This document shows, one piece after another, positions 16,597 through 25,169 of a stretch of 64,000 nucleotides of DNA. This DNA is from Deltaproteobacteria bacterium GWB2_55_19. GTDB lineage: Bacteria; Desulfobacterota; GWC2-55-46. The stretch covers positions 42,971-106,970 of the forward strand of contig MGPQ01000016.1 of NCBI GenBank assembly GCA_001797465.1. The letters are read 5' to 3'. A program made the translations under genes and the position numbers. The notes under the pieces were generated by a model. The model had not been told where the DNA came from. It saw only the letters and a program-made list of their open reading frames with translations, and searched no databases. Each line of letters starts with the position of its first letter. Within the stretch, counting starts at the first letter, position 1.

Positions 16597-18048
16597 ATGG
16601 GAATCCCCGGTAACGCGAAGAGAAAAAGGTCCGGCCAGGAGGTGTACGCGGCCATACTTGCCGGCGGCATAGGGAGCCGGTTCTGGCCGTTGTCCAGGGA
16701 GACGACCCCGAAACAGCTCCTAAAGGTTGTCGGGGACGAGAGCCTGCTTAAGTCCACGATAAGGAGGCTCTCTCCGCTTATACCGGCCGAGCGCGTCTCC
16801 ATCGTGACGAACGCGAGGCAGGCCGAGATAATAAGACTGCACCTCTCATACGGGGGCGATGGAAAAGCGCTGTCGCCGGGTTACATAGTCGAGCCGGTGG
16901 GCAGGAACACGGCCGCGGCGATAGCCCTTGCGGCCTTCGAGGTCTGGAGAAAAGACCCCGAGGGGGTGATGGCTGTGCTCCCCGCCGACCATATAATAAA
17001 GGACGGGAAATCATTCAGGGCGGCGCTTAAGGCCGCGATAGCCGTAGCCTCAGAAGGGCACCTCGTCACCTTCGGGATCGTGCCGACCTCGCCCGAGACC
17101 GGGTACGGCTACATAAAGGCGGGGAAGAAAACGGTTTCCAGGATAAACGGCCATACGGTCAAGCGCGTGGACAGGTTCGTCGAAAAACCGGACATAAAGA
17201 GGGCGAGGAAGTATGTCGCCGACGGCAGTTATTTCTGGAACAGCGGCATATTCCTCTGGAAGGCCGGAAGGATACTCGAAGAGATAAAGGCCTACCTGCC
17301 GGACGTATATAACGCCCTTTCCTCAGCCTCAAGCCCGGCGGAAGTCGCTGAGGCCTATCTCTCCTTCAAGGACGTCTCCATAGACCACGGCATACTCGAA
17401 AAGGCGAAGGACGTCGTCGTAATCCCGGCGGATTTTCCATGGTCGGACATGGGGACGTGGTCGTCTTTTTCCGAGATACTCGACCCCGACAGCGACGGCA
17501 ACATCATAAAGGGCCGGGTCGTGGACATCGGCTCAGAGAACTCGATCATCTTCGGCTGTGACAGGGCCGTTGCGACGATCGGACTCAAGGACTTCATACT
17601 GGTGGACACACCTGACGCTACACTCGTCTGCCCGAAGGACAGGGCCCAGGAGGTCAAGGACGTCGTCAATATCCTCAAGGCGAAGAAGTACATCGAGCAC
17701 GAGCACCACAGGACTGTCGAGCGGCCCTGGGGCTCTTACACCCTCCTTGAGCAGGGAGAGGGGTACAAGATAAAGAAGATAAGGGTCGAGCCGGGCCGCC
17801 GCTTGAGCCTCCAGCTCCACAAGCACAGGAGCGAGCACTGGGTCGTCATCACCGGGACCGCGAGGGTGCAGAGGGGCGAGGAGGTCGTCGACATAGCCAT
17901 AAACCAGTCCACATACATCCCGAGGGGCGTCAAGCACAGGCTGGAGAACCCCGCGGACACGCCTCTTGAGATAATCGAGGTGCAGAACGGGGAATACGTC
18001 GAGGAAGCGGACATAGTCCGTTTTGACGACGACTTCGAGAGGAAATGA
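16597..18048 (+). CDS. manC: Mannose-1-phosphate guanylyltransferase / mannose-6-phosphate isomerase
   Basis: Makes GDP-mannose from mannose-1-phosphate and GTP, and, as a type II bifunctional enzyme, interconverts fructose-6-P and mannose-6-P (483 aa, usual length). The nucleotidyltransferase signature LAGGIGSRFWPLSRE is at about 21-35, with PKQLL right after. FVEKPD and PWSDMGTWSSF follow in the first domain. The C-terminal cupin isomerase domain (about 365-475) has RPWGSYTLLE and LHKHRSEHWVV with metal-binding His residues. It opens the polysaccharide locus after a terminator and AT-rich leader. With gmd and rmd downstream it supplies GDP-mannose and derivatives. No phosphomannomutase gene is in the window. 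Confidence 0.93.
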   Translation: MGIPGNAKRKRSGQEVYAAILAGGIGSRFWPLSRETTPKQLLKVVGDESLLKSTIRRLSPLIPAERVSIVTNARQAEIIRLHLSYGGDGKALSPGYIVEPVGRNTAAAIALAAFEVWRKDPEGVMAVLPADHIIKDGKSFRAALKAAIAVASEGHLVTFGIVPTSPETGYGYIKAGKKTVSRINGHTVKRVDRFVEKPDIKRARKYVADGSYFWNSGIFLWKAGRILEEIKAYLPDVYNALSSASSPAEVAEAYLSFKDVSIDHGILEKAKDVVVIPADFPWSDMGTWSSFSEILDPDSDGNIIKGRVVDIGSENSIIFGCDRAVATIGLKDFILVDTPDATLVCPKDRAQEVKDVVNILKAKKYIEHEHHRTVERPWGSYTLLEQGEGYKIKKIRVEPGRRLSLQLHKHRSEHWVVITGTARVQRGEEVVDIAINQSTYIPRGVKHRLENPADTPLEIIEVQNGEYVEEADIVRFDDDFERK

Positions 18049-18106
18049 CCATTTTTAAGGCCCTTACACCCGTGACCACGTACCTTTGTTAGCAGACCGC
18101 CGGCAA

Positions 18107-18901
18107 ATGCATAGCATATTTCATATCGTCAAGGATTTTTCAAGGATATTCGGCTACGGCAACCTTATCTGGATGCTTGTGGCAAAGGAGCTGAAGGCGC
18201 GCTACAGGGGCACTTTCTTCGGCTTTCTATGGTCGTTCTTTAACCCCCTTATCGCGATGCTCACCTATGTCCTCGTCTTCTCCATCTACATGAAGGTGCA
18301 GATGGAGAATTACAGCGTGTTCCTGTTAAGCGGCATGCTGCCGTGGATATGGTTTTCCTCGACGGTCAACGAGGCCTCCAACTCGATACTCTCAAACGGC
18401 GGGATCATCAAGAAGATAGCCATGCCGATGGAGATATTCCCGCTGGTCTTCGTCGCGTCCAACCTGATGAATTTTCTTTTCAGCATCCCGATACTGCTTG
18501 CTCTGCTTTTCATATTGAAGGTGCAGGTCGGCGCGCCGATCCTGCTTTTTCCGGTCCTCGTCCTCATACAGTTCGTATTCGCTTTCGGGGCGGCCCTTAT
18601 CGTATCCTCGGTGACCGTAAAGTTCAGGGACTTCATCTACCTGATACCGAACATCATACAGATATGGTATTTTCTTACGCCGATAATGTATCCCCAGACC
18701 GTAGTGCCTGAGAAGTACAGGGTATTCCTGTACCTCAACCCCTTTTCACATTTCGCCGTGTCGTACCAGGACATATTCCTGTACAATAAGACGCCTTCCT
18801 TCGAGGCGTTTACCAACATGATAACGGTTTCCATCGCCATCTTCATGCTCGGGGTGCTGACCTTCAGCAAACTCAAAGACGCTTTTCCGGAAGAGGTCTG
18901 A
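18107..18901 (+). CDS. wzm: Polysaccharide ABC transporter permease (Wzm type)
   Basis: Inner-membrane permease of the ABC-2 family that exports finished O-antigen or capsule-type polysaccharide with its ATPase Wzt (264 aa from ATG 18107; an in-frame TTG lies at 18086). The typical start KELKARYRGTFFGFLWSF then PLIAMLTYVLVFS, about six hydrophobic segments, and YLTPIMYP-like text (WYFLTPIMYPQTVVP) near residue 195 with YLNPFSHF are hallmarks of the family. Its stop overlaps the start of wzt by one base, so the two are co-translated. The substrate is likely the D-rhamnose/mannose-containing glycan of this locus (inference). Confidence 0.9.
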   Translation: MHSIFHIVKDFSRIFGYGNLIWMLVAKELKARYRGTFFGFLWSFFNPLIAMLTYVLVFSIYMKVQMENYSVFLLSGMLPWIWFSSTVNEASNSILSNGGIIKKIAMPMEIFPLVFVASNLMNFLFSIPILLALLFILKVQVGAPILLFPVLVLIQFVFAFGAALIVSSVTVKFRDFIYLIPNIIQIWYFLTPIMYPQTVVPEKYRVFLYLNPFSHFAVSYQDIFLYNKTPSFEAFTNMITVSIAIFMLGVLTFSKLKDAFPEEV

Positions 18902-20232
18902 TGCACGCCATAGACGTAAGCAACGTCTCCAAGAGGTTCAGGCGCAACAATACCACCACGATAAAGGAGTATATCGTCCGCGGGCTCTGGAACAGAAGGC
19001 CAGAGCCACAGGGCCCGGTCTGGGCCCTCAAGGAAGTGAACCTCAAGGTCATGAGAGGGGCCGCCTACGCGGTCATCGGGCAGAACGGCTCGGGTAAAAG
19101 CACGCTCCTTAAGATCATAGCAGGCATCATGCGGCCCGACGAGGGAAAGGTGAGCGTCAACGGCAAGGTATCCGCGCTCATCGAGCTCGGGGCCGGGTTC
19201 CACCCCGAGTTCACCGGCAGGGAGAACATCTACATCAACGGCATGCTCCTCGGGCTGACCAAAAAAGAGATAGGCAGGAGGATCGACGATATAATCGATT
19301 TCGCCGGACTGCGGGATTTCATCAACGAGCCCGTGAGGACGTATTCCTCAGGCATGTACTCGAAGCTCGGTTTCGCCGTCGCGGTCAACGTTGACCCGGA
19401 CATACTCCTCATAGACGAGGTGTTTGCCGTGGGGGACGAGGAGTTCGTCCACAAATGCAAGGGCAAGATGGACGAATTCAAGAAGAGGGGGAAGACTATA
19501 CTCTTCGTGACCCACAGCCTTCCGACGGTCGAGGAGTGGTGCGACGAGGCGATGTGGCTCGAATACGGCGTCACCAGGGCGGCCGGGAGCTCCATAGAAG
19601 TCTCCGACTCATATAAAAGAGAGATTTTCGCCCTTGAGAACATGAAGCTCATAATGGAGAGCGAAAAGACGAATACCGGGCTCGAAGACGCCGTGAACGA
19701 CGTCCCAACAGGCGCCGCCGGCGGCGGAGCCCCGTCTGCTGATGCATTGGCCGCGGCGCAGGACGGCGGTGGGGAGCCCGGGCGGCGGTGGGGGAGCCGC
19801 GAGGTCGAGATAACCTCCGTAAAGCTTTTCGACCACAAGGGCGTGGAAAAGTATGTCTTCTCAATGGGCGAGCCCGTAACCATCCTCATGCATTACGACG
19901 CCCACAAGACCGTTTTTAAGCCTGTATTCGGGTTCGCGCTTCTCAGAAGCGACGGCGTCCGGTGTTACGGGACGAACACCTCCTTGCAGGGCATAAGCAT
20001 AGGCATGGTGAGCGGGCAGGGTACGATAAAGGTGGTCGTGGATGAGATAAACCTCCTTGGAGGTCAGTACTTCGTAGACGCGGCGGTGCATACCGAAGAC
20101 GGGGTAGCCTACGACTATCACAGCCAGATACATCAGATGGTGATAATGAACGATGAAAAAGACGTAGGGGTCTGCAGGCTCAGGCACAGGTGGGAACTGC
20201 CGGAGGCCTTGCTGGCTACGGACGGGGCCTGA
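18901..20232 (+). CDS. wzt: Polysaccharide ABC transporter ATPase (Wzt) with C-terminal glycan-binding domain
   Basis: ATPase partner of Wzm. The nucleotide-binding domain (about 1-240) has Walker A GQNGSGKS at 60-67, the Wzt-type signature YSSGMYSKLGFA near 148-159, Walker B ILLIDE near 168-173 and switch His in FVTHS near 202-206. A low-complexity Gly/Ala/Pro linker (about 268-298) leads to a Wzt_C-like beta-sandwich (about 300-440), beginning EVEITSVKLFD. In known Wzt proteins this domain recognises the modified non-reducing end of the chain, so chain termination and export are probably linked here; the coiled-coil methyltransferase two genes' distance downstream is the candidate terminator. 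Confidence 0.92.
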   Translation: MHAIDVSNVSKRFRRNNTTTIKEYIVRGLWNRRPEPQGPVWALKEVNLKVMRGAAYAVIGQNGSGKSTLLKIIAGIMRPDEGKVSVNGKVSALIELGAGFHPEFTGRENIYINGMLLGLTKKEIGRRIDDIIDFAGLRDFINEPVRTYSSGMYSKLGFAVAVNVDPDILLIDEVFAVGDEEFVHKCKGKMDEFKKRGKTILFVTHSLPTVEEWCDEAMWLEYGVTRAAGSSIEVSDSYKREIFALENMKLIMESEKTNTGLEDAVNDVPTGAAGGGAPSADALAAAQDGGGEPGRRWGSREVEITSVKLFDHKGVEKYVFSMGEPVTILMHYDAHKTVFKPVFGFALLRSDGVRCYGTNTSLQGISIGMVSGQGTIKVVVDEINLLGGQYFVDAAVHTEDGVAYDYHSQIHQMVIMNDEKDVGVCRLRHRWELPEALLATDGA

Positions 20233-20416
20233 GAGGCGCCGAAGGCGACATGCGTCTTCCGGCGAGCCGAGCCGTGTCTCTTTAAAGCGCTTTCGTGCGA
20301 GGACTCGGCTACCCGCCTCCTCGAATGCGCGCGGACCTTCCTGGAGTTTCTCTTTTTTCAGCCTTTAGCAGACAAGCCCCTCTCGGACATTGAAGGGCGC
20401 GAATACGGAGGAGTCG

Positions 20417-21559
20417 ATGGCCTTACCGACCGAAGTTTCTATCTCTTCTCACCGGCCAGTTATCGGAAAACTGATAGTCGCTTACAAGCGGCTTGTAAAG
20501 CGCATTATCTCGCCCTACCTGAAGAGTCTTCTCGAAGAGCGGGACAGGGCCCTGGACGCGAGGTTTGCCGGGCTTTTGAGAGACCTTCTGGAGCGCACCG
20601 ACGCGCTATTCTCAAGCCTCGACCAGAGGATAGAGGCGCTGAGGGCCGGGAGGGATAGGACGCGCATGGAGCTTCTGAGCTACATCTCTTCCGAGGAGTT
20701 CACCGGGCAACAAAGAAAGGCGCTCTCCGGGCACTTCCTTACAAGGGACGATGTGGCGGATACCGACGTTGCGCTTGAGGACCTCTCGCGGGAGATAGCG
20801 CTCCATAAGAGAAGGCTTGACGTCATACTGGGAGAGATCCGCGGCAAGTCCGCGCCCGAGGCGGCTGGGGCCGAAAGGATAGACTTCGAGCGCGCCCGCC
20901 TGTATGACCATTCGTACGTAAATTTCGAGAACAGGTTCAGGGGCTCAAGGGAGCTCATAAAGGGACGCATGCAGACGTACGTACCGCTCCTAAGCGCGCT
21001 CTCCGGCCGTCACAGGGGGTGCTCCATCCTTGACGTGGGTTGCGGCCGTGGTGAACTGCTTGAGCTCCTCAAGGAAGCCGGAGTGCCCGCAACCGGCGTA
21101 GACCTTAACGAGGAGATGGTCGAGATATGCCGTGAAAGGGGTCTCGATGCGGAGACCTCCGAAGCCCTGTCGTATCTGAAGGGCCTCGAAGACGGCTCCC
21201 TCGCTGGAATAGTCTCGTGCCAGTTTATAGAGCATCTGCCGACTGAGGCGCTCCTTGAGTTCGTGAGGCTCTCGCATAGCAAGGTCAGGAAAGGCGGGAT
21301 GGCCGTATTCGAGACCGTAAACCCGGAGTCTCTCTCCGCGATGAGGTCGTTTCATATCGACATGACCCATGTAAGGCCGGTGCACCCCCAGGCCATCAGC
21401 TTTGCCATGGAATCGGCGGGCTTTTCAGGGATAGAGATCAGATATCTCTCGCCTTTCCCGGAAGATGAGAGGCTTGCGGCGAGGTGCGACGCGAACATGG
21501 AGAAGCTGAACGCCCTCCTCTTCGGGTTCCAGGACTACGCGGTCATAGGCACGAAGTGA
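20417..21559 (+). CDS. Methyltransferase with N-terminal coiled coil (possible chain-terminating enzyme)
   Basis: 380 aa from ATG 20417, chosen for the GGAGGAG site five bases upstream over an in-frame TTG at 20390. Residues about 30-145 are charged and helical with heptad-like Leu/Ala spacing (coiled coil). A YVNFENRFRGSRELIKGRM stretch precedes the class I methyltransferase domain: motif I ILDVGCGRG at 204-212, acid in TGVDLNEEM, and a post-I CQFIEHLP. In ABC-exported O-antigens, terminators such as WbdD combine a methyltransferase with a coiled-coil ruler; the position just after wzm/wzt suits such a role. This is an analogy, not homology shown. The 184-base gap upstream holds only a small AGCCGAG/CTCGGCT hairpin. 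Confidence 0.75.
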   Translation: MALPTEVSISSHRPVIGKLIVAYKRLVKRIISPYLKSLLEERDRALDARFAGLLRDLLERTDALFSSLDQRIEALRAGRDRTRMELLSYISSEEFTGQQRKALSGHFLTRDDVADTDVALEDLSREIALHKRRLDVILGEIRGKSAPEAAGAERIDFERARLYDHSYVNFENRFRGSRELIKGRMQTYVPLLSALSGRHRGCSILDVGCGRGELLELLKEAGVPATGVDLNEEMVEICRERGLDAETSEALSYLKGLEDGSLAGIVSCQFIEHLPTEALLEFVRLSHSKVRKGGMAVFETVNPESLSAMRSFHIDMTHVRPVHPQAISFAMESAGFSGIEIRYLSPFPEDERLAARCDANMEKLNALLFGFQDYAVIGTK

Positions 21560-21566
21560 GAGGTTC

Positions 21567-22607
21567 ATGAGACCCAGAAGGATCGCCATATGCACGGCCC
21601 AGGTGCCTTTCGTTTACGGAGGCAACGAGCGGCTTGTAGCCTCGCTCCACGCGGAGATCGTCAAAAGAGGCATGCGCGCCGAGGTAATAAGCATCCCTTT
21701 TAAATGGTATCCGTCATCGAGGCTCGTGACGGAATGCATGATATGGAGGATGCTGGACATTACGGAAAGCAACGGCGAGAGGATAGACGCCGTGATAGCG
21801 ACCAAGTTCCCGTCGACCGTCGTAAAGCACCCCAATAAAAGGATATGGCTTGTGCATCAGCACAGGGCCATCTATGACCTCTACGGAACGGCGATCGGGG
21901 ACTTCGGTTACCAGAAGGAAGACGTGCTGGTAAGGGACGCGATCGTCAACATAGACAACAGGACCATCTCTGAGGCAAAAAAGGTCTGCACCATATCAAG
22001 GAACGTATCCGGGCGCCTGAAGCGCTTCAACGGCATCGAGAGTGAACCGCTTTACCCGCCGCCCGCCAACATGGAAAAGTTCCATAACGAAGGGTACGGG
22101 GATTATGTGCTTTATATGGGCAGATTAAACAAGGCCAAACGGGTCGATATGCTTATAGACTCTTTCAGGTTCGCGCGTGCGGGTTCAAGGTGCCTCATAG
22201 CAGGAGCGGGAGAGGAGAGAGGCGCGCTCGAGGGCAGGGTCAGGGAGCTTGGGCTCGGGGACAGGGTGAAGCTCCTCGGCTTCGTGACTGACGATGAGGC
22301 GATAAGGCTCTACGCCAACGCGAGGGCGGTCTTTTACGCTCCATATGACGAGGATTACGGTTTTACGACCGTCGAGGCGTTCCTTTCAAGAAAACCTGTC
22401 ATTACTACGGAGGATTCCGGCGGGGTGCTCGAGTTCGTCGAGGACGGCGAGAGCGGGTTCGTGACGAAAAACGACCCCAGGGAGATAGCTGACAGGATAG
22501 ACCGGCTCTTCGCGAGCAGGGATGAATGCGCGAGGCTCGGCGAGCGCGGCTATGAATTGGTAAAGGGGATAGGCTGGGATAACGTGATAGAGGGGCTACT
22601 GGAGTGA
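21567..22607 (+). CDS. Glycosyltransferase, GT4-like (GT-B)
   Basis: Cytoplasmic retaining glycosyltransferase (346 aa). N-terminal GT-B entry IAICTAQVPFVYGGNERLV near residues 6-24; the C-terminal half has the donor-binding series YMGRLNKAKRVDMLIDSF, LLGFVTDDEAIRLYANA and the EX7E-like EDYGFTTVE with the following AFLSRKPVI. A GAGAGG site precedes ATG 21567, seven bases after the methyltransferase stop. Donor and acceptor unknown; it probably builds the exported chain with its neighbours. Confidence 0.85.
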   Translation: MRPRRIAICTAQVPFVYGGNERLVASLHAEIVKRGMRAEVISIPFKWYPSSRLVTECMIWRMLDITESNGERIDAVIATKFPSTVVKHPNKRIWLVHQHRAIYDLYGTAIGDFGYQKEDVLVRDAIVNIDNRTISEAKKVCTISRNVSGRLKRFNGIESEPLYPPPANMEKFHNEGYGDYVLYMGRLNKAKRVDMLIDSFRFARAGSRCLIAGAGEERGALEGRVRELGLGDRVKLLGFVTDDEAIRLYANARAVFYAPYDEDYGFTTVEAFLSRKPVITTEDSGGVLEFVEDGESGFVTKNDPREIADRIDRLFASRDECARLGERGYELVKGIGWDNVIEGLLE

Positions 22608-23911
22608 TGAGAATAGCGTTCTTTACGCCGTTGTCCCCGGTTCAATCGGGCATATCCGAATACTCTGAGGACCTGCTCCCGTATCTCTCGGAGCACGCGG
22701 GCATAGACGTCTTCATAGACGATTATGAGCCCGAGGCGGCGCTTAAGGAGAGGTTCAGGGTATATCCGCACGGCGAATTCGAAAAGAGGCACTCCGATGA
22801 TGCGTACGATATCGTGCTCTACCATATGGGAAATAACCCGTATCATTTTTACATGTATCCGTACCTGCTCAAGTATCCGGGCATTACGGTCATGCACGAT
22901 TTCGTGCTCCACCATTTTTTTACGGCGCTGACCCTCGCAAAGGGCGATTCCGAAGGGTACGTGGAGGAGTTCAGGTATAATAACGGAGAGACCGGGGAGC
23001 GGGTCGCGAGGCTCCGTCTGAAGGGCGTATGGACCGAGATGGAGAATTTTGTTTTCCCGCTGAACAAGCGGGTGATAGACTCGAGCCTCGGCGTCATAGT
23101 GCACAGCGGCTATGTGCGGGAGGAAGTCGAAGTCACGAACCCCAGGGTGCCGGTACGGAGGATAAACATGGGGATACCAGCGCTCCCGCAATCTTCCGCC
23201 ACGAAGCAGGAGATGAAGCGGAGGATGGGTATACCATACGACGCGCTGGTCGTCGGCTCTTTCGGCTTCGTCTTCCCCATAAAGAAAGTGGATGTGTCGC
23301 TCAGGGCCTTCAAGGATGTCACGGAGCGTTTTCCGAAGGCCGTCTTCCTTATCGTCGGAGAGATATCCAGTTCGAGCGGTGTCGTGGAGCTTATTGACGC
23401 GCTCGGGCTCAAAGACCGCGTCATCGTCACCGGGTTCGTGACCAACGACGGGTTCAAGGAATATATAAACGCGACCGACCTCGCGATAAACCTCCGTTAT
23501 CCAACCGCCGGGGAGACCTCGGCGAGCCTCTTGAGGATCATGGGCGCCGGGGTCCCCGTCATCACCTCGAACTATAAGCAGTTCGCGGAGTTCCCGGACG
23601 AGTGTTGCATAAAGATCGACATGGGGGAGGGTGAGGTGGTCCGCCTTCGCGAGGCCATCGAGGCGCTCGCCTCCAGCGCCTCATTAAGGAAGTCCATGGG
23701 GGACAGGGCGAGGGGATATGTGGAGAGAGAGTGCACGCTTCAGGGCGCGGCCCTGGCTTACAGCGAGTTCATGTACGATGTCCTCAAACGGAAGGCCGTG
23801 CGGGGCGTCATGGGCGCAATTAAAAGGGAGCTTTCCGAGATAGGGGCCCAGGGAGAGAAGGACGCGGGTTTTCTCATGGCCGCTAAAGAGGAGCTTGGTC
23901 TTTATGAATGA
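22607..23911 (+). CDS. Glycosyltransferase, GT4-like (GT-B)
   Basis: 435 aa GT-B enzyme. N-terminus MRIAFFTPLSPVQSGISEYS with the Gly-rich acceptor loop; the donor half shows GSFGFVFPIKKVDV, LIVGEISS, TGFVTNDGFKEYINATD and TAGETSASLLRIMGAGVPVI. The last is the family acid-containing loop in a variant form. The ATG shares its A with the upstream TGA stop (a GTG at 22604 is an alternative), so it is co-translated with the preceding GT. A final 35-residue charged helix follows the catalytic domain. The sugar is unknown. Confidence 0.85.
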   Translation: MRIAFFTPLSPVQSGISEYSEDLLPYLSEHAGIDVFIDDYEPEAALKERFRVYPHGEFEKRHSDDAYDIVLYHMGNNPYHFYMYPYLLKYPGITVMHDFVLHHFFTALTLAKGDSEGYVEEFRYNNGETGERVARLRLKGVWTEMENFVFPLNKRVIDSSLGVIVHSGYVREEVEVTNPRVPVRRINMGIPALPQSSATKQEMKRRMGIPYDALVVGSFGFVFPIKKVDVSLRAFKDVTERFPKAVFLIVGEISSSSGVVELIDALGLKDRVIVTGFVTNDGFKEYINATDLAINLRYPTAGETSASLLRIMGAGVPVITSNYKQFAEFPDECCIKIDMGEGEVVRLREAIEALASSASLRKSMGDRARGYVERECTLQGAALAYSEFMYDVLKRKAVRGVMGAIKRELSEIGAQGEKDAGFLMAAKEELGLYE

Positions 23912-25079
23912 GGGAGATTCCTGCAAAAAGGCGCAGATCAATCTCGCGGATTCCTATGACGAGCAGATAGCGATAAGACTGCCGCTATCGTGGAGGTGGG
24001 ATAAGAGATACATCGACAGCCTCCCCTATATCTTCGGTTTCAGCGTTGCCGTAACGGCGCTCGAAGCCAGGGCAGGGGACATCGTCCTTGACTTCGCCTG
24101 TGGCTCAGGATGGATCTCGGAGTGGCTTAACCGCCTCGGCATAAGGACCGTATCGCTCGATATCTCGTCGACGCTCCTCGGCTTCGGCAGGCGCCGCATG
24201 TCCTGCGACGAAAGGATAGACTTAAGCGAGGTAAGCGCGCACTTCGTCGCCGGAGACGAGCGCCTGCCCTTCAGGGACGGCGCGTTCGACGGGATAATCT
24301 GCATGAACTCCCTCCACCATATGCAGGACTATCAGGCAGTCCTCGATGAGATGTACAGAGTGCTCAATCAAAACGGCAAGGCCTCGTTCTTCGAGCCAGG
24401 CAGCAACCACGCCCTGGCCCCGGCCTCCATCAAGGAGATGGAGGGTGGCATACTTGAAAAGAACGTAGTGCTCTCCGACATCTACGAGAAGGCGCGCTCC
24501 GCCGGCTTTGAGGAGCTTCACATAAAGCCTTATCTCCAGCCGACGGAGACAGACTTTACATACTCGGAATGGCGGGACCTCGCCGGCGGGAACAAAAAGA
24601 GCGTTGCGGAGTATGTGGAGAGGCTCTGCGACTACGTAGAGAAGACCAACCTTATTTTTACCCTTTCCAAGACAAGGCAGAGGGTCCCGGACAGTAAGTC
24701 TCCGGGCAGGCTCAGCGCCGTGATAGAGATACTTGAGGCCCCGGCTTCGGCCAGCGCCGGGGCGGAGGTATGCGTCAAGGCGGCCATACGTAACGCCGGG
24801 GATACTATCTGGCTTTCCGAGCAGACCAGGTTCGGAGGGTACGTGACCTTCGCGGCAAGGCTTCTTACGCCCGACGGGAAGCTCCTCGTCAACGACTTTG
24901 GCAGGGCCCTTCTCCCGCGCGACATCATGCCCGGCGACGGATTCGACGCCGTGATGTTCTTAAGGGCCCCTTCCGAGGGCGGCGAATACGCGCTCGAGTT
25001 CGACATGGTATGCGAGATGATAAAATGGTTCGGGGAAGACGGAAGCGCAACGGTCTCTACCGCGATGAGGGTCTTTTGA
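23904..25079 (+). CDS. Class I methyltransferase with C-terminal Ig-like domain
   Basis: Two-part protein (391 aa). Residues about 45-240 are a SAM methyltransferase: motif I VLDFACGSGWISEW near 63-76, acid in SLDIS, then AFDGIICMNSLHHM. Residues about 270-391 form a separate beta-rich module, with IRNAGDTIW, FAARLLTPDGKLL, ALLPRDIMPGDGF and ending DMVCEMIKWF, a layout I know from modules attached to enzymes in surface-polysaccharide loci, perhaps glycan binding. It overlaps the upstream GT by eight bases at ATG 23904. Substrate unknown. A 90-base gap with a CCGGCC/GGCCGG hairpin (25109-25123, no T run) follows. Confidence 0.78.
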   Translation: MNEGDSCKKAQINLADSYDEQIAIRLPLSWRWDKRYIDSLPYIFGFSVAVTALEARAGDIVLDFACGSGWISEWLNRLGIRTVSLDISSTLLGFGRRRMSCDERIDLSEVSAHFVAGDERLPFRDGAFDGIICMNSLHHMQDYQAVLDEMYRVLNQNGKASFFEPGSNHALAPASIKEMEGGILEKNVVLSDIYEKARSAGFEELHIKPYLQPTETDFTYSEWRDLAGGNKKSVAEYVERLCDYVEKTNLIFTLSKTRQRVPDSKSPGRLSAVIEILEAPASASAGAEVCVKAAIRNAGDTIWLSEQTRFGGYVTFAARLLTPDGKLLVNDFGRALLPRDIMPGDGFDAVMFLRAPSEGGEYALEFDMVCEMIKWFGEDGSATVSTAMRVF

Positions 25080-25169
25080 GATGAGCGGTCTTTCCGTTCC
25101 GTCTTGTCCCGGCCTCAGGCCGGTCTTAAGCGATACCGATGAATCGCCACTGAAGGAGATCAGCGCCGG

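Noticed and set aside
25109..25123. Perfect CCGGCC/GGCCGG hairpin as a terminator
   Set aside because: No T run, and genes continue in the same direction shortly after.
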